This document shows positions 24,063 through 35,494 of a stretch of 64,000 nt of DNA, one piece after another. Position 1 is the stretch's first letter. Each line of letters starts with the position of its first letter. The stretch is taken from contig NC_080041.1 of the NCBI RefSeq assembly GCF_012489685.1, positions 36,445,780 to 36,509,779 of the forward strand, written 5' to 3'. The translations under genes were made by a program, and so were the position numbers. Below the pieces are notes generated by a model that searched no databases, was not told the origin of the DNA, and saw only the letters and a program-made list of their open reading frames with translations. The DNA is from Lotus japonicus (Eukaryota; Streptophyta; Magnoliopsida; Fabales; Fabaceae).

Positions 24063-25679
24063 TATGAAAAATGAAAAAAAAAAACAAAAAATTGCCATTT
24101 GGAGAGGGAGTGGCCGAGAGCTTGGAGGAGAGAAAGAGGAGAAGTGATTTTCGCCGTTTCTTGCCCGATTGCTTCACCGTTCGTTGCTAATCGAAGACAT
24201 CGAGGTATAGTTACTATCTCTCACTTCTGATCGTCAGATCTGTCGACTTCTTCTATGTCTTTCTGTGCTCAAAGTTTTGAGCTTTTTGTAAAACTGTTCA
24301 AATAAGCTGATTTCAGTGTCTAAACTTATTCCCTGCATGCTTCTGAGCGTGTTCTGCGGATTAGATTTTGTCAGATGTCGACGAAATGCCGCCGGAATCA
24401 ATTTTTGCATCAAATACCCATTTCTGGGCAAAGTTTCGTTCTTTACGCTTAAAACTGACGATTGAGCTTAGTGCTAGTAGGATTAGTCGTCATAAACGTC
24501 GTTGTTGACATTCCCATCCAATTTGTTTTTCGAAAATTCAGTTTTGAAATTCTGAGCTAAAAATATTGACCAAAATACCCCTGCGACAGTTTTTAACCCG
24601 ATAATTTTTCTGAGAGTTTCCCTGGCCTAGATATCGCCTAAGAATACCTAGGAATTGATTTAGATCGAAGAAAAAGTTCGAAAACCCTATTTTCCATAGT
24701 GGCCGAAACCTATTTGCTTGGGTACCGTGTCCAAAAATAATTTTTGGGTCTCTATGACCTGAGCCATTGCGTAGCTCTTTCAATTGTCGAAATTTTGGCG
24801 CCGGTTTCGTGTCATTCCGAGCTCTGTAGCTCGAGTTATGCACGTTTTAGCGAATAAAGTGTTTTTGCACAAAACTTGAATCGAGTCAAAACTCATCCAT
24901 TCGGGGAAAGCCCTTTCATTCGTGCCTAAGTGTTGTACTCTGAAGTTTCTTGAGCTTTGTCTAACTCTAGTTAGTATTGTTTCGATTATGTCGACTTAAT
25001 TTGATTGATTTCTGCTTTGTTTGCTCTAAGGTTCGTTTGTGGAAACCTTGGGCTTGACTGAACAAGCTTGTGAGCGAGACCTGCACCGCGAGACTAGAAC
25101 AACTCGAGGTTAGGGCAACTTACTTACTAGCTATTTCCTTGTAGGCGTCGATCAATTCGACTGGGTTATTGTGTTGATATTGAATATTGCTTGGATATTG
25201 TTTATCGCTTTATGGAAAAATGTTTTCTGAGAGGCTTCGGCCGTTTGCTGGTTAATCTAGGATGTGTTGGAATATGCTGTTTATGCTTATTGATTGCGCT
25301 GATTTAGTTATGCTATTCCACTTATATCTGTGATACTGATGAGTGAGGATAACGGGCAAGTCATGCCGAATTTTATGAGATTTTTGAGAGAGTTCGAAAG
25401 GACGAACGGAGTTCGGACCTTGTTATGTTTTAATGGATCGAGACCTTCTCAAGGAATTGTTTGGGATTATGGGATCCCTGAAACTTATAGGAAGTATTAT
25501 AAGATTAAAAGAAACCTATTTTCTCAAGGAAAACTCATAAGACATTAATCAATCTCTAAAACCATTGAATAATGGTAACAACCTTAGATAAGAGCTTGGA
25601 GCTTGAATATTAGTTTGAAAGATGAGAAGGGTCGCCGAGTCCAAGTTTAGAAGAAACTTACAAGTTTCCGAGTATGTTG

Positions 25680-25815
25680 ATACTCTTTTGCTTGATGAGC
25701 AGTTTATTGTTTGGCTATCTAAAGTTTAGCCGGAAATTATAAGTTTCCAAGTACTTCGGTACTCTTCGCTCGATGAGCAGTTTATTGTTTGGCTATCTAA
25801 AGTTTAGCCGGGAAC
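25680..25815 (+). repeat. Tandem duplication of ~73 bp within the LTR
   Basis: Two copies containing GATGAGCAGTTTATTGTTTG and CTATCTAAAGTTTAGCCGG, directly adjacent. They are also present at 33302-33437 in the other LTR. Confidence 0.8.
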
Positions 25816-25884
25816 TATGAGTTCCAAGTTCATTCTTTCTTCTTTTGATTAATTCATTTTGTCGCATAATCGACATTATCTTCG

Positions 25885-26300
25885 GCTTAACGGGCGCGAA
25901 TCCTTATGTTCAACCCGACGGGTTGGACCGATTCGGCAATAATCGTTTGACACGCGTGAATCCTTATATTCAATCCGAGGGATTGGATCGATTCGGCGGT
26001 AGTCACTCGGGCACGCGTGAATCCTTATATTCAATCCGATGGATTGGATCGATTCAGCCATCGCCATATAAACTCGCGTGAGTCCGTGAGTTCAATCCGA
26101 GGGATTGGACCGATTCAGCGATAATATTTCGACACGCGCGGATCCTTATATTCAATCCGAGGGATTGGATCGATTCGGCGATAGTCATTAGACGCGCGCA
26201 ACGTCCGTATGTTCGACTCTAATGAGAGAACCGACTTGGCGTTGTCATTTACTGCGTGTGCGAGTCCTTGTGTTCGACCCAATGGGTTGGATCGACTTGA
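25885..26300 (+). repeat. ~62-bp tandem array with internal hairpins in 5' LTR
   Basis: Seven diverged units, each with a CGCG- or CGTG-type start, AATCCTTATATTCAATCC, GGGATTGGATCGATTCGGC and a spacer. Several units hold the perfect hairpin CAATCC-GAG-GGATTG; the outer units have changed arms. Identical copy in the 3' LTR at 33507-33922. Confidence 0.85.
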
Positions 26301-27235
26301 CATGCCTATTTTTGGGATCAACGTTTGAATTGACATTGCATGCATACATGCGCCCAATATGGAATTGTTGAGATAATGCTTATTGTATTGTTGAGATATT
26401 ATTCATTGAATTGTTATTAGAGCCTTGATAACATGCTAAGTATATACCTTAGGGTAGGCAATACAGAACATATAAATATATATATACAACATATATATAT
26501 ACATACCCCCTTATTCTTCACATGCTGTTTGTATTATCTACTATATTCCGTGAGTTGACCCTAGCGCCGTGGCTTTGTTTGTATGTTTGTGTTTGGGCGG
26601 TCGGCCTGCTGCCAGACGTTCAACAGATGATTCAAGAAGGTTCGTCGTTCGGGGAGGACCCGGAGCGAAATGACTACTACTGAGCCTTCGACGTGGACCC
26701 GGACTTCATGGAAGATCAGATGAGGGTCGAAGATAGTGGTGTAGGATATGGGTGGTTAGAGTTACTGATTTTGGTTGTCATGGTCATAGCTCTGATTCAT
26801 CAGTTGTATTTTGGGGCAGGGTAGGTTCCCGACTATTAGCTTTTTGTGTGATTCTCTTCCATGAGGATCACAGGGAGTTTGTCGGGCGTAGGAAGTCTTT
26901 TGGAGGCCGTTTGGGGCTAATTTATTTTCTTGGAGGACTGTAGTTATAAAGCTTGTGACTCTGACTATGAGCCGCACTTATTTGCTCGCGGGCACTACTT
27001 TCAATTACTTAATATTACTTTCCGTCACTTGAGGACACTCGTGACGATGTTTTTAGTTGCAGCAAGGGCTGTGCTTATTTTGTATATTAATCGCTGTTAA
27101 TTGCGATTGGGTTGAGACCTTATTTCGACAAGTCTTTTTATTTAAACAAAACAAAAAAAAAAAAAACCTGCTTTTCCGCTTTATTTTATTTTTGAGTTAC
27201 TAAAGTGACGCCACCGAAATCGGGGTGTTACATTG

Positions 27236-27250
27236 TGGTATCAGATCTTG
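27236..27250 (+). other. Primer binding site of the gag-only element
   Basis: TGGTATCAGATCTTG begins 3 bp after the 5' LTR. TGGTATCAGA is the complement of the initiator methionine tRNA 3' end used by many plant Ty3 and Ty1 elements. Confidence 0.8.
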
Positions 27251-27391
27251 TCGAGTCTTTCGGGAGTCTTTGGGGAATAGGTCTTCTGTGCTAGGTTGTG
27301 TGAATCTGCAAAGAGTAAAAAATTGATTGTCTGCCAAGCGATTTTTCGCTTAGAATTGATTGAAGTTAGTACTTAATCATATTGTATAGTT

Positions 27392-28642
27392 ATGCTAGAT
27401 GCTATCTTATGGTTAGTACTAACTGTTTGTTTAACTAAACAGAACATGGAGAACATGAACCAACTCGCTGGGGCAATGACTGCTATGGCCCAGGCAATGA
27501 CAAATCAAACTGCGGAGAACGCTCAGTTGCGTGCTGACAAAGCTGAACGTGAGCGACATAAGCGTGAGAGGGAGGTAGCCCTGGACCAGAATAGGGGATT
27601 GAATGATTTTAGAAGGCAGGATCCACCCAAGTTCACAGGTGGGACTGACCCGGACAATGCGGATCTATGGATCCAAGAGATTGAGAAGATTTTCGAAGTA
27701 CTACAGACTAGTGAAGGGGCCAAGGTGGGCCTGGCAACTTATCTGCTGCTGGGCGATGCTGAGTACTGGTGGAGGGGTACCAGAGGAATGATGGAAGCAA
27801 ATAATGTGGAAGTGAACTGGGCTTCATTTCGTGCTGCTTTTCTGGAGAAGTATTTTCCAGATAGTGCTCGTGACGAGCGTGAGGCACAGTTTCTGACTCT
27901 TCGTCAGGGTAGCATGTCCATTCCGGAATATGCTGCTAAGCTGGAATCGTTGGCCAAACACTTTCGATTCTTCCGCAATGGGGTTGATGAACCCTACATG
28001 TGCAAACGCTTTGTGAATGGGCTGAGGCCTGACATTGAGGACTCAGTGAAACCGTTGGGAATCATGCGCTTCCAGTCCTTGGTTGAGAAAGCCACAGAAG
28101 TGGAGTTAATGAAGAACAAGAGGTTGAATCGTGCTGGAACTGGAGGACCAGTAAGGTCAGGTCCTCAGAACTATAAAGGAAGAGGTAAATTCCAACAGAA
28201 GAAGCCGTATCAACGCCCTTTGAGGGAAGGTTTTACCTCGGGGCAGTATAAGCCCATAAATGCTACCGGAGGAACAGGAAACAAGACTTCGGGCCAAGGA
28301 GTAACGTGTTACAGGTGCAAGAAGGTGGGGCACTACTCTAACAAGTGTCCAGACGGGGGACCTCTATGTTTCAATTGCAACCGTCCGGGGCATCAAGCCA
28401 AGGATTGCAATGTAACCAGGGTTGAGCCATCTGTGCCTACGGTGAGAGGAAGACATCCTGCTGCACGGGGAGGAGTCTATGTCTCGTGCGGCGAGGGAGC
28501 TGGTAGACTAGTCAGAGGAGAGCGCACGAACGATGGTAACCTTCTAACTATTCCTTCTCATTCTAGGATAACATGCTTTATTACTCTCGTAGAACGTGCA
28601 ACACACCTAACTTGCCTTTACTGTCGAGCTTTGACTTTATAG
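27392..28642 (+). CDS. Gag of the gag-only retrotransposon, with remnant of protease start
   Basis: A 416-codon frame. The natural start is probably the Met at 27446 (MENMNQLAG), because the upstream 18 codons look like leader. It has a coiled N-terminus (about 20-70); a Retrotrans_gag core with FTGGTDPDNADLWIQEIEKI, AEYWWRGTRG, FLEKYFPDS and LTLRQGSMSIPEYAAKLESL; and two CCHC zinc knuckles at about 306-319 (CYRCKKVGHYSNKC) and 326-339 (CFNCNRPGHQAKDC). The frame then enters what should be the protease: the expected DSGATHSFI-type motif reads HSRITCFI, and the frame stops 20-odd codons later. The packaging protein is therefore kept and the enzymes are not. Confidence 0.92.
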   Translation: MLDAILWLVLTVCLTKQNMENMNQLAGAMTAMAQAMTNQTAENAQLRADKAERERHKREREVALDQNRGLNDFRRQDPPKFTGGTDPDNADLWIQEIEKIFEVLQTSEGAKVGLATYLLLGDAEYWWRGTRGMMEANNVEVNWASFRAAFLEKYFPDSARDEREAQFLTLRQGSMSIPEYAAKLESLAKHFRFFRNGVDEPYMCKRFVNGLRPDIEDSVKPLGIMRFQSLVEKATEVELMKNKRLNRAGTGGPVRSGPQNYKGRGKFQQKKPYQRPLREGFTSGQYKPINATGGTGNKTSGQGVTCYRCKKVGHYSNKCPDGGPLCFNCNRPGHQAKDCNVTRVEPSVPTVRGRHPAARGGVYVSCGEGAGRLVRGERTNDGNLLTIPSHSRITCFITLVERATHLTCLYCRALTL

Positions 28643-30899
28643 TTATTACGCCTAATAATACTTTATTTGACCGTTGCTCGTGTTTAAACTATAGAAGTTA
28701 CACGAGGTTTAGAATAACGCGTTAAGCCTAGAAAAGTAGTATGGCACCGATGCGTTTAACAAAGGAGCTAGAAGCTGAAGAATGAATCTCCGAGAGATTC
28801 CGTATGGATAGTATACGTATGGTGTCGAGAGTGTGTTGTTCCGTAGCGGCATCATTGAGGATTTAATATCAGGGTAATTGTGACTACTGGATGATAGGAA
28901 CTCATTGACTGTTCCAGTGGGTTTTTCTAAATTTCACCTTCGATGTATTAGGCTTGATTAACTTAATATTGAGGGGGTGATATTCGGAATCAGAACTGGT
29001 AATGGACTTTGATAGAAGGATGTGTAAGATGAATTTGAATTGATCGAGGTTTAGTCGGATTTGGGAGGAAAGTTCGTGTTAAGCACTTGATTGTAAAAGA
29101 TTAAGATTTAAATCTTTGGAAGTTGATGATTGTCGTATATAAATTAATTGGTTAGTTCGTGTGATTACTCCAAGTAGAGGTAGACTAAGTCAAGAGATTT
29201 AATGTTGGAAAAATATTAGGTATTTTCTCGGAAGTTATGAAGTCATAGGTTATGTGATTACTGAGTGGAATTGTTAGAGACTAAATAGGTTGGATTTAAT
29301 CAGGTTATAGATGATAGCTTGATAGTAGCAAGATTGAGAAGAATTAACTTTGAACTAGATTGTTGTAGTCGAGTTCGAGGAATAAGTTTTGCTAAGTTCA
29401 TGATTAATTTGTGGAGACATTATAGTCTTAAGAGATGAATTTTCACTTGAAAAGTGTTGAAGGGTCAAAGGACATTACCGATGCAAACTAGATAAAAGTT
29501 AAGATTTTAAGCCCATGAAGTTTAACTTGAATGTGTAAGACTTAGAGAATTGTCAGGAGTTTGCTGGAGTGACTAAGTGTTGAATCAATGATTAAGTTAG
29601 AAAAAGAAAGTTTTAGCATAAGTTGAATACTTGGGATTGTTGACATGGATTTCAGGAAAACATGCTAAGATTACTAAGTGAGATTTACTAAGTTGGATTG
29701 AAATCTTAGGGTTAAGATTGACCTTGAGAGTTGAGAATCACGTACGAGTAGGAGATCTTATGGTTGTAGGTGTGATAATAGGATTTGAATCTTAGAAGAT
29801 TAGAGATCTGAAGATGAGTTGCGGGTTAAGACCATTGAGGTACAGTATAAGAGAGATCTTGAAGTAAAGGAATTCGGAGTTGTGTAGAGTGTTAAGGTTG
29901 GTTATAAGTTGGTGATCGATTGATGTTGATTATGGGATTGCGGACATAATGAACCATGTGATAAGATTTGAATGATGTTAGCATAGTAAGTTATGATTAT
30001 GGATATCAGGATCAAGTTGTGAGTGTGAAAGCATGACGACACTTATCAGGTCGTTTGTGTAAGCGAAGGAGTTTTAGTTTTAAGAAATGGATATTCACTT
30101 AAGAAGTATTGAAGGATTAAAGGCCATTAGAGGACCAAACTTGGTGAAGGTTTAGGTTTTAAATCTATGGATTTCTGTCTAAGGTGTGTAGGACTCGAAG
30201 TTTGTCAGAACTTGATTGAGAGATTAAGAAATTGATTGACGAGATGGTGATTGAGATACAGAAAGGAAAGTGCTAGTATTAAGATGAATACTTGAAGTCG
30301 TTATATTTGGGCAAGTTTCATAGAGTCTAAGAGTGAATGGAACCTTGTTATGGATTCTGATGAGGTATACTAGAGTTAACCAATGAATTCTACTAAGTTG
30401 AATGAGGATCCTAGGGCTAAGGTTGACCTAGTGAGCTGAGATTCATGTACGCATAAGGAATTTAGTGGTGTTAGCGGTTACGATAACAGTTAAATCTCGG
30501 GAGGTTGAAGGATCGGATGATAAAATGACTAGTTAAGTCCTTAGAGGTATAGTTATGATTTAATCTTCTAGGGGATGAGTTCTGATTTGTGCGAAGTGTT
30601 AAGGATTTCAATAAGTGTAAATTAGTTTGAGTAAGGAAAGTTTTGAAGAAAGAGATGTCAATAATGGGTTGTTAGATATTAAGATGAAGATTTGCTTATA
30701 AGTTGTTGATAAGTTGATGTTAAAGGGAATGAGTCTAGTGATGCACTAGGTATTAAGGCTCAAGTCGAGGTTTAATTTGAAGGGTGACTAAGTAGAAGAT
30801 TGATTTCATGGTGCTATATGGGAGTTAGATGAAGAGACCAAGGAATAATATTCGGAGTTTTTGCTGAACCCTAAGTTTCGAGGACGAAACTTTCTTTTT
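28643..30899 (+). other. Non-coding internal region replacing pol
   Basis: 2.26 kb with stop codons in all frames and no recognisable reverse transcriptase, RNase H or integrase motif. The part near the 3' LTR (TTTCGAGGACGAAACTTTCTTTTTGG, 30877 onward) matches the usual end of Tekay/Del-type elements, so both flanks of pol are kept. Within it, about 29440-30090 and 30091-30790 are diverged copies of one another. Confidence 0.75.
29440..30790 (+). repeat. Diverged tandem duplication (~650-700 bp unit) in the internal region
   Basis: Matching phrases in the same order include TTCACTTGAAAAGTGTTGAAGG (29444) with TTCACTTAAGAAGTATTGAAGG (30093), GGGTTAAGATTGACCT with GGGCTAAGGTTGACCT, TTGAGAATCACGTACG with TGAGATTCATGTACG, and TGTGTAGAGTGTTAAGG with TGTGCGAAGTGTTAAGG. 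A further partial match begins near 29098. The copies are much more diverged than the LTRs, so the duplication predates this insertion. Confidence 0.6.
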
Positions 30900-30911
30900 G
30901 GAGGGTAGTAA
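30900..30911 (+). other. Polypurine tract of the gag-only element
   Basis: GGAGGGTAGTAA immediately precedes the 3' LTR. Confidence 0.75.
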
Positions 30912-33900
30912 TGTGAGACCCAAGTTTTTGAGTTGGAATAAACCGAATAAAATTTCTTTTCACGATTAATTTGATGTAACGTGAAGGGAAAACCTGAACA
31001 AGGGGTAAATGGATGGAATGAATTTGTGAAGGAGAAAGTTCAAGAAAAGCTAAAGATTGTATCAAAGTCGATAAGAGTTATAGCACGACTAATATTCGCA
31101 TTTAAAACCTAGGACAAGAACTTTAGGAAACAAAACTATGTTCCAGCTTTGGAACACTATAGGAATATAATTTCCAACAAACTTCCAGCTTTGGAACACT
31201 ATAGGAAATCTTCCAAAAATCTTCTAGAGGAAAATAAGACTTTCTCTTATTCCTTTCCAAAACGAGCGTTTCGATACGAAACTCTAGGATGTACGAACGT
31301 CTGATTCCGATACTCGGAAGTTTGCCGAAACGGAATCCCTGATAGTTCAGAAACCCTAAAATCGACGGACGATGGAGACTTTTCTACTCGGGGCTTCAAA
31401 TAAAGATTTCATCCGCGAACGCTCACTCTAATCGACGTTCCAAATCTTTCTTCAGAAGGAAGTTTCTGCATCCGAGGTCAATATCATAAAGTGCATAAAG
31501 TGCATTTTTAATGCCGGTAAGCATTAAAAACAAGCCTCGAAAACCAAAAATCATACTGATATTTCTTTGAAGAATTAGAAGATTCAGCGGGAAGAATATT
31601 GTGTCTAAAATACGTTGGAATCAGTAGGAAAAATCGGAATCGCGAAATTTTCATTTTTCCGCGTTTTCCATTTCCTATATATAGTATGAAAAATGAAAAA
31701 AAAAAACAAAAAATTGCCATTTGGAGAGGGAGTGGCCGAGAGCTTGGAGGAGAGAAAGAGGAGAAGTGATTTTCGCCGTTTCTTGCCCGATTGCTTCACC
31801 GTTCGTTGCTAATCGAAGACATCGAGGTATAGTTACTATCTCTCACTTCTGATCGTCAGATCTGTCGACTTCTTCTATGTCTTTCTGTGCTCAAAGTTTT
31901 GAGCTTTTTGTAAAACTGTTCAAATAAGCTGATTTCAGTGTCTAAACTTATTCCCTGCATGCTTCTGAGCGTGTTCTGCGGATTAGATTTTGTCAGATGT
32001 CGACGAAATGCCGCCGGAATCAATTTTTGCATCAAATACCCATTTCTGGGCAAAGTTTCGTTCTTTACGCTTAAAACTGACGATTGAGCTTAGTGCTAGT
32101 AGGATTAGTCGTCATAAACGTCGTTGTTGACATTCCCATCCAATTTGTTTTTCGAAAATTCAGTTTTGAAATTCTGAGCTAAAAATATTGACCAAAATAC
32201 CCCTGCGACAGTTTTTAACCCGATAATTTTTCTGAGAGTTTCCCTGGCCTAGATATCGCCTAAGAATACCTAGGAATTGATTTAGATCGAAGAAAAAGTT
32301 CGAAAACCCTATTTTCCATAGTGGCCGAAACCTATTTGCTTGGGTACCGTGTCCAAAAATAATTTTTGGGTCTCTATGACCTGAGCCATTGCGTAGCTCT
32401 TTCAATTGTCGAAATTTTGGCGCCGGTTTCGTGTCATTCCGAGCTCTGTAGCTCGAGTTATGCACGTTTTAGCGAATAAAGTGTTTTTGCACAAAACTTG
32501 AATCGAGTCAAAACTCATCCATTCGGGGAAAGCCCTTTCATTCGTGCCTAAGTGTTGTACTCTGAAGTTTCTTGAGCTTTGTCTAACTCTAGTTAGTATT
32601 GTTTCGATTATGTCGACTTAATTTGATTGATTTCTGCTTTGTTTGCTCTAAGGTTCGTTTGTGGAAACCTTGGGCTTGACTGAACAAGCTTGTGAGCGAG
32701 ACCTGCACCGCGAGACTAGAACAACTCGAGGTTAGGGCAACTTACTTACTAGCTATTTCCTTGTAGGCGTCGATCAATTCGACTGGGTTATTGTGTTGAT
32801 ATTGAATATTGCTTGGATATTGTTTATCGCTTTATGGAAAAATGTTTTCTGAGAGGCTTCGGCCGTTTGCTGGTTAATCTAGGATGTGTTGGAATATGCT
32901 GTTTATGCTTATTGATTGCGCTGATTTAGTTATGCTATTCCACTTATATCTGTGATACTGATGAGTGAGGATAACGGGCAAGTCATGCCGAATTTTATGA
33001 GATTTTTGAGAGAGTTCGAAAGGACGAACGGAGTTCGGACCTTGTTATGTTTTAATGGATCGAGACCTTCTCAAGGAATTGTTTGGGATTATGGGATCCC
33101 TGAAACTTATAGGAAGTATTATAAGATTAAAAGAAACCTATTTTCTCAAGGAAAACTCATAAGACATTAATCAATCTCTAAAACCATTGAATAATGGTAA
33201 CAACCTTAGATAAGAGCTTGGAGCTTGAATATTAGTTTGAAAGATGAGAAGGGTCGCCGAGTCCAAGTTTAGAAGAAACTTACAAGTTTCCGAGTATGTT
33301 GATACTCTTTTGCTTGATGAGCAGTTTATTGTTTGGCTATCTAAAGTTTAGCCGGAAATTATAAGTTTCCAAGTACTTCGGTACTCTTCGCTCGATGAGC
33401 AGTTTATTGTTTGGCTATCTAAAGTTTAGCCGGGAACTATGAGTTCCAAGTTCATTCTTTCTTCTTTTGATTAATTCATTTTGTCGCATAATCGACATTA
33501 TCTTCGGCTTAACGGGCGCGAATCCTTATGTTCAACCCGACGGGTTGGACCGATTCGGCAATAATCGTTTGACACGCGTGAATCCTTATATTCAATCCGA
33601 GGGATTGGATCGATTCGGCGGTAGTCACTCGGGCACGCGTGAATCCTTATATTCAATCCGATGGATTGGATCGATTCAGCCATCGCCATATAAACTCGCG
33701 TGAGTCCGTGAGTTCAATCCGAGGGATTGGACCGATTCAGCGATAATATTTCGACACGCGCGGATCCTTATATTCAATCCGAGGGATTGGATCGATTCGG
33801 CGATAGTCATTAGACGCGCGCAACGTCCGTATGTTCGACTCTAATGAGAGAACCGACTTGGCGTTGTCATTTACTGCGTGTGCGAGTCCTTGTGTTCGAC

Positions 33901-34854
33901 CCAATGGGTTGGATCGACTTGACATGCCTATTTTTGGGATCAACGTTTGAATTGACATTGCATGCATACATGCGCCCAATATGGAATTGTTGAGATAATG
34001 CTTATTGTATTGTTGAGATATTATTCATTGAATTGTTATTAGAGCCTTGATAACATGCTAAGTATATACCTTAGGGTAGGCAATACAGAACATATAAATA
34101 TATATATACAACATATATATATACATACCCCCTTATTCTTCACATGCTGTTTGTATTATCTACTATATTCCGTGAGTTGACCCTAGCGCCGTGGCTTTGT
34201 TTGTATGTTTGTGTTTGGGCGGTCGGCCTGCTGCCAGACGTTCAACAGATGATTCAAGAAGGTTCGTCGTTCGGGGAGGACCCGGAGCGAAATGACTACT
34301 ACTGAGCCTTCGACGTGGACCCGGACTTCATGGAAGATCAGATGAGGGTCGAAGATAGTGGTGTAGGATATGGGTGGTTAGAGTTACTGATTTTGGTTGT
34401 CATGGTCATAGCTCTGATTCATCAGTTGTATTTTGGGGCAGGGTAGGTTCCCGACTATTAGCTTTTTGTGTGATTCTCTTCCATGAGGATCACAGGGAGT
34501 TTGTCGGGCGTAGGAAGTCTTTTGGAGGCCGTTTGGGGCTAATTTATTTTCTTGGAGGACTGTAGTTATAAAGCTTGTGACTCTGACTATGAGCCGCACT
34601 TATTTGCTCGCGGGCACTACTTTCAATTACTTAATATTACTTTCCGTCACTTGAGGACACTCGTGACGATGTTTTTAGTTGCAGCAAGGGCTGTGCTTAT
34701 TTTGTATATTAATCGCTGTTAATTGCGATTGGGTTGAGACCTTATTTCGACAAGTCTTTTTATTTAAACAAAACAAAAAAAAAAAAAACCTGCTTTTCCG
34801 CTTTATTTTATTTTTGAGTTACTAAAGTGACGCCACCGAAATCGGGGTGTTACA
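30912..34854 (+). repeat. 3' LTR of the gag-only element
   Basis: 3,943 bp, an apparently exact copy of 23290-27232, ending GGGGTGTTACA before the target duplication CCGCC. The inner tandem arrays are repeated at 33302-33437 and 33507-33922. Confidence 0.95.
33507..33922 (+). repeat. ~62-bp tandem array with internal hairpins in 3' LTR
   Basis: Exact counterpart of 25885-26300. Confidence 0.85.
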
Positions 34855-35001
34855 CCGCCCAGAGCTGGGTCTAGAATTGCTCCAGATCCTGCCAAAATAC
34901 GGAAGAAGGGTCGTCCAAGGTCTACCCGTATAAGAAATGAGATGGACTTAAGGGAGAATCAATCTCCGCCGAGTCGGAGATCAGTGTCACTACAAAGATA
35001 A
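34855..35001 (+). pseudogene. MURA exon 4, 3' end cut off by the retrotransposon
   Basis: After the second CCGCC, the frame continues from the codon interrupted at 23289 and ends with TAA at 34999-35001. It encodes the basic tail KKGRPRSTRIRNEMD, which is the usual C-terminal motif of MURA and FAR1-type proteins. A typical CCHC knuckle is absent. Confidence 0.85.
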
Positions 35002-35169
35002 TTATGTTGCTTTAATTGTGCAAGCTCTTAAATTAATCACTGTGTGTAAGCTTGAAGTGTAGTCCAAATGCATGTGAGAAATAATTATGTTAGAGCTTAA
35101 ACATTGGCTCATTACTATTGTTTCTAACTTAATATGAATTGGATGCTAGTACATATCAAAACAAGAAAA

Positions 35170-35330
35170 AAAGAATTTAATAGTATAGTATTATTATATA
35201 CTCGTATACTATATACATATATATATATATATATAAACTAAAAGTTTAATGTATAAACTAATTTTTTATTATAAACTATATAATACTCGTATATATATAA
35301 AAACTATATATATTATATATATATAAACTA

Positions 35331-35361
<31 letters not shown>

Positions 35362-35380
35362 AACCCAAACTTAAAAGTCT
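35170..35380. repeat. TA-rich microsatellites in the convergent spacer
   Basis: Several (TA)n and ATATAAACTATA blocks in the spacer between the ends of MURA and the PMD gene, both transcribed towards it. Confidence 0.8.
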
Positions 35381-35494
35381 AAAATATAAACACTAATATA
35401 TTACACACCAATATATTACACAGCAACTTTGAAGTCTAAAATATATTACACACCAACTTTAAATTCACTAATTATAAGTAAATGATACAACAAA

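Larger units (their letters stand above)
23290..27232 (+). repeat. 5' LTR of the gag-only element
   Basis: 3,943 bp. It contains a short direct repeat (CCAGCTTTGGAACACTATAGG at about 23522 and 23563), a TATA-like TATATATAG at 24054, a 73-bp duplication (25680-25815), a 62-bp tandem array (25885-26300), and a poly-A stretch near 27150. Open frames are under 110 codons and not recognised, so it looks non-coding. Confidence 0.95.
23290..34854 (+). mobile_element. Gag-only LTR retrotransposon with 3.9-kb LTRs (TR-GAG/LARD-like), nested in MURA
   Basis: 11,565 bp. LTRs at 23290-27232 and 30912-34854 begin TGTGAGACCC and end GGGGTGTTACA, with a constant offset of 7,622 bp and no difference that I could find. 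The target duplication is CCGCC (23285-23289 and 34855-34859). The internal region (3,679 bp) holds a primer binding site, one gag gene with two zinc knuckles, and 2.2 kb of non-coding DNA where pol should be. Gag and LTR termini fit the chromovirus Tekay/Del type (inference). It must use the enzymes of an autonomous relative. Identical LTRs imply very recent insertion. Confidence 0.95.

Noticed and set aside
23886..24843. Several 60-100 codon frames in the long LTRs
   Set aside because: Same in both LTRs because the DNA is duplicated; low complexity, no known domain, typical chance frames.
25885..26300. Regularly spaced repeats resembling a CRISPR array
   Set aside because: Units are adjacent and diverged, spacers are not unique, and the array sits inside plant LTRs. 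It is an LTR tandem array.
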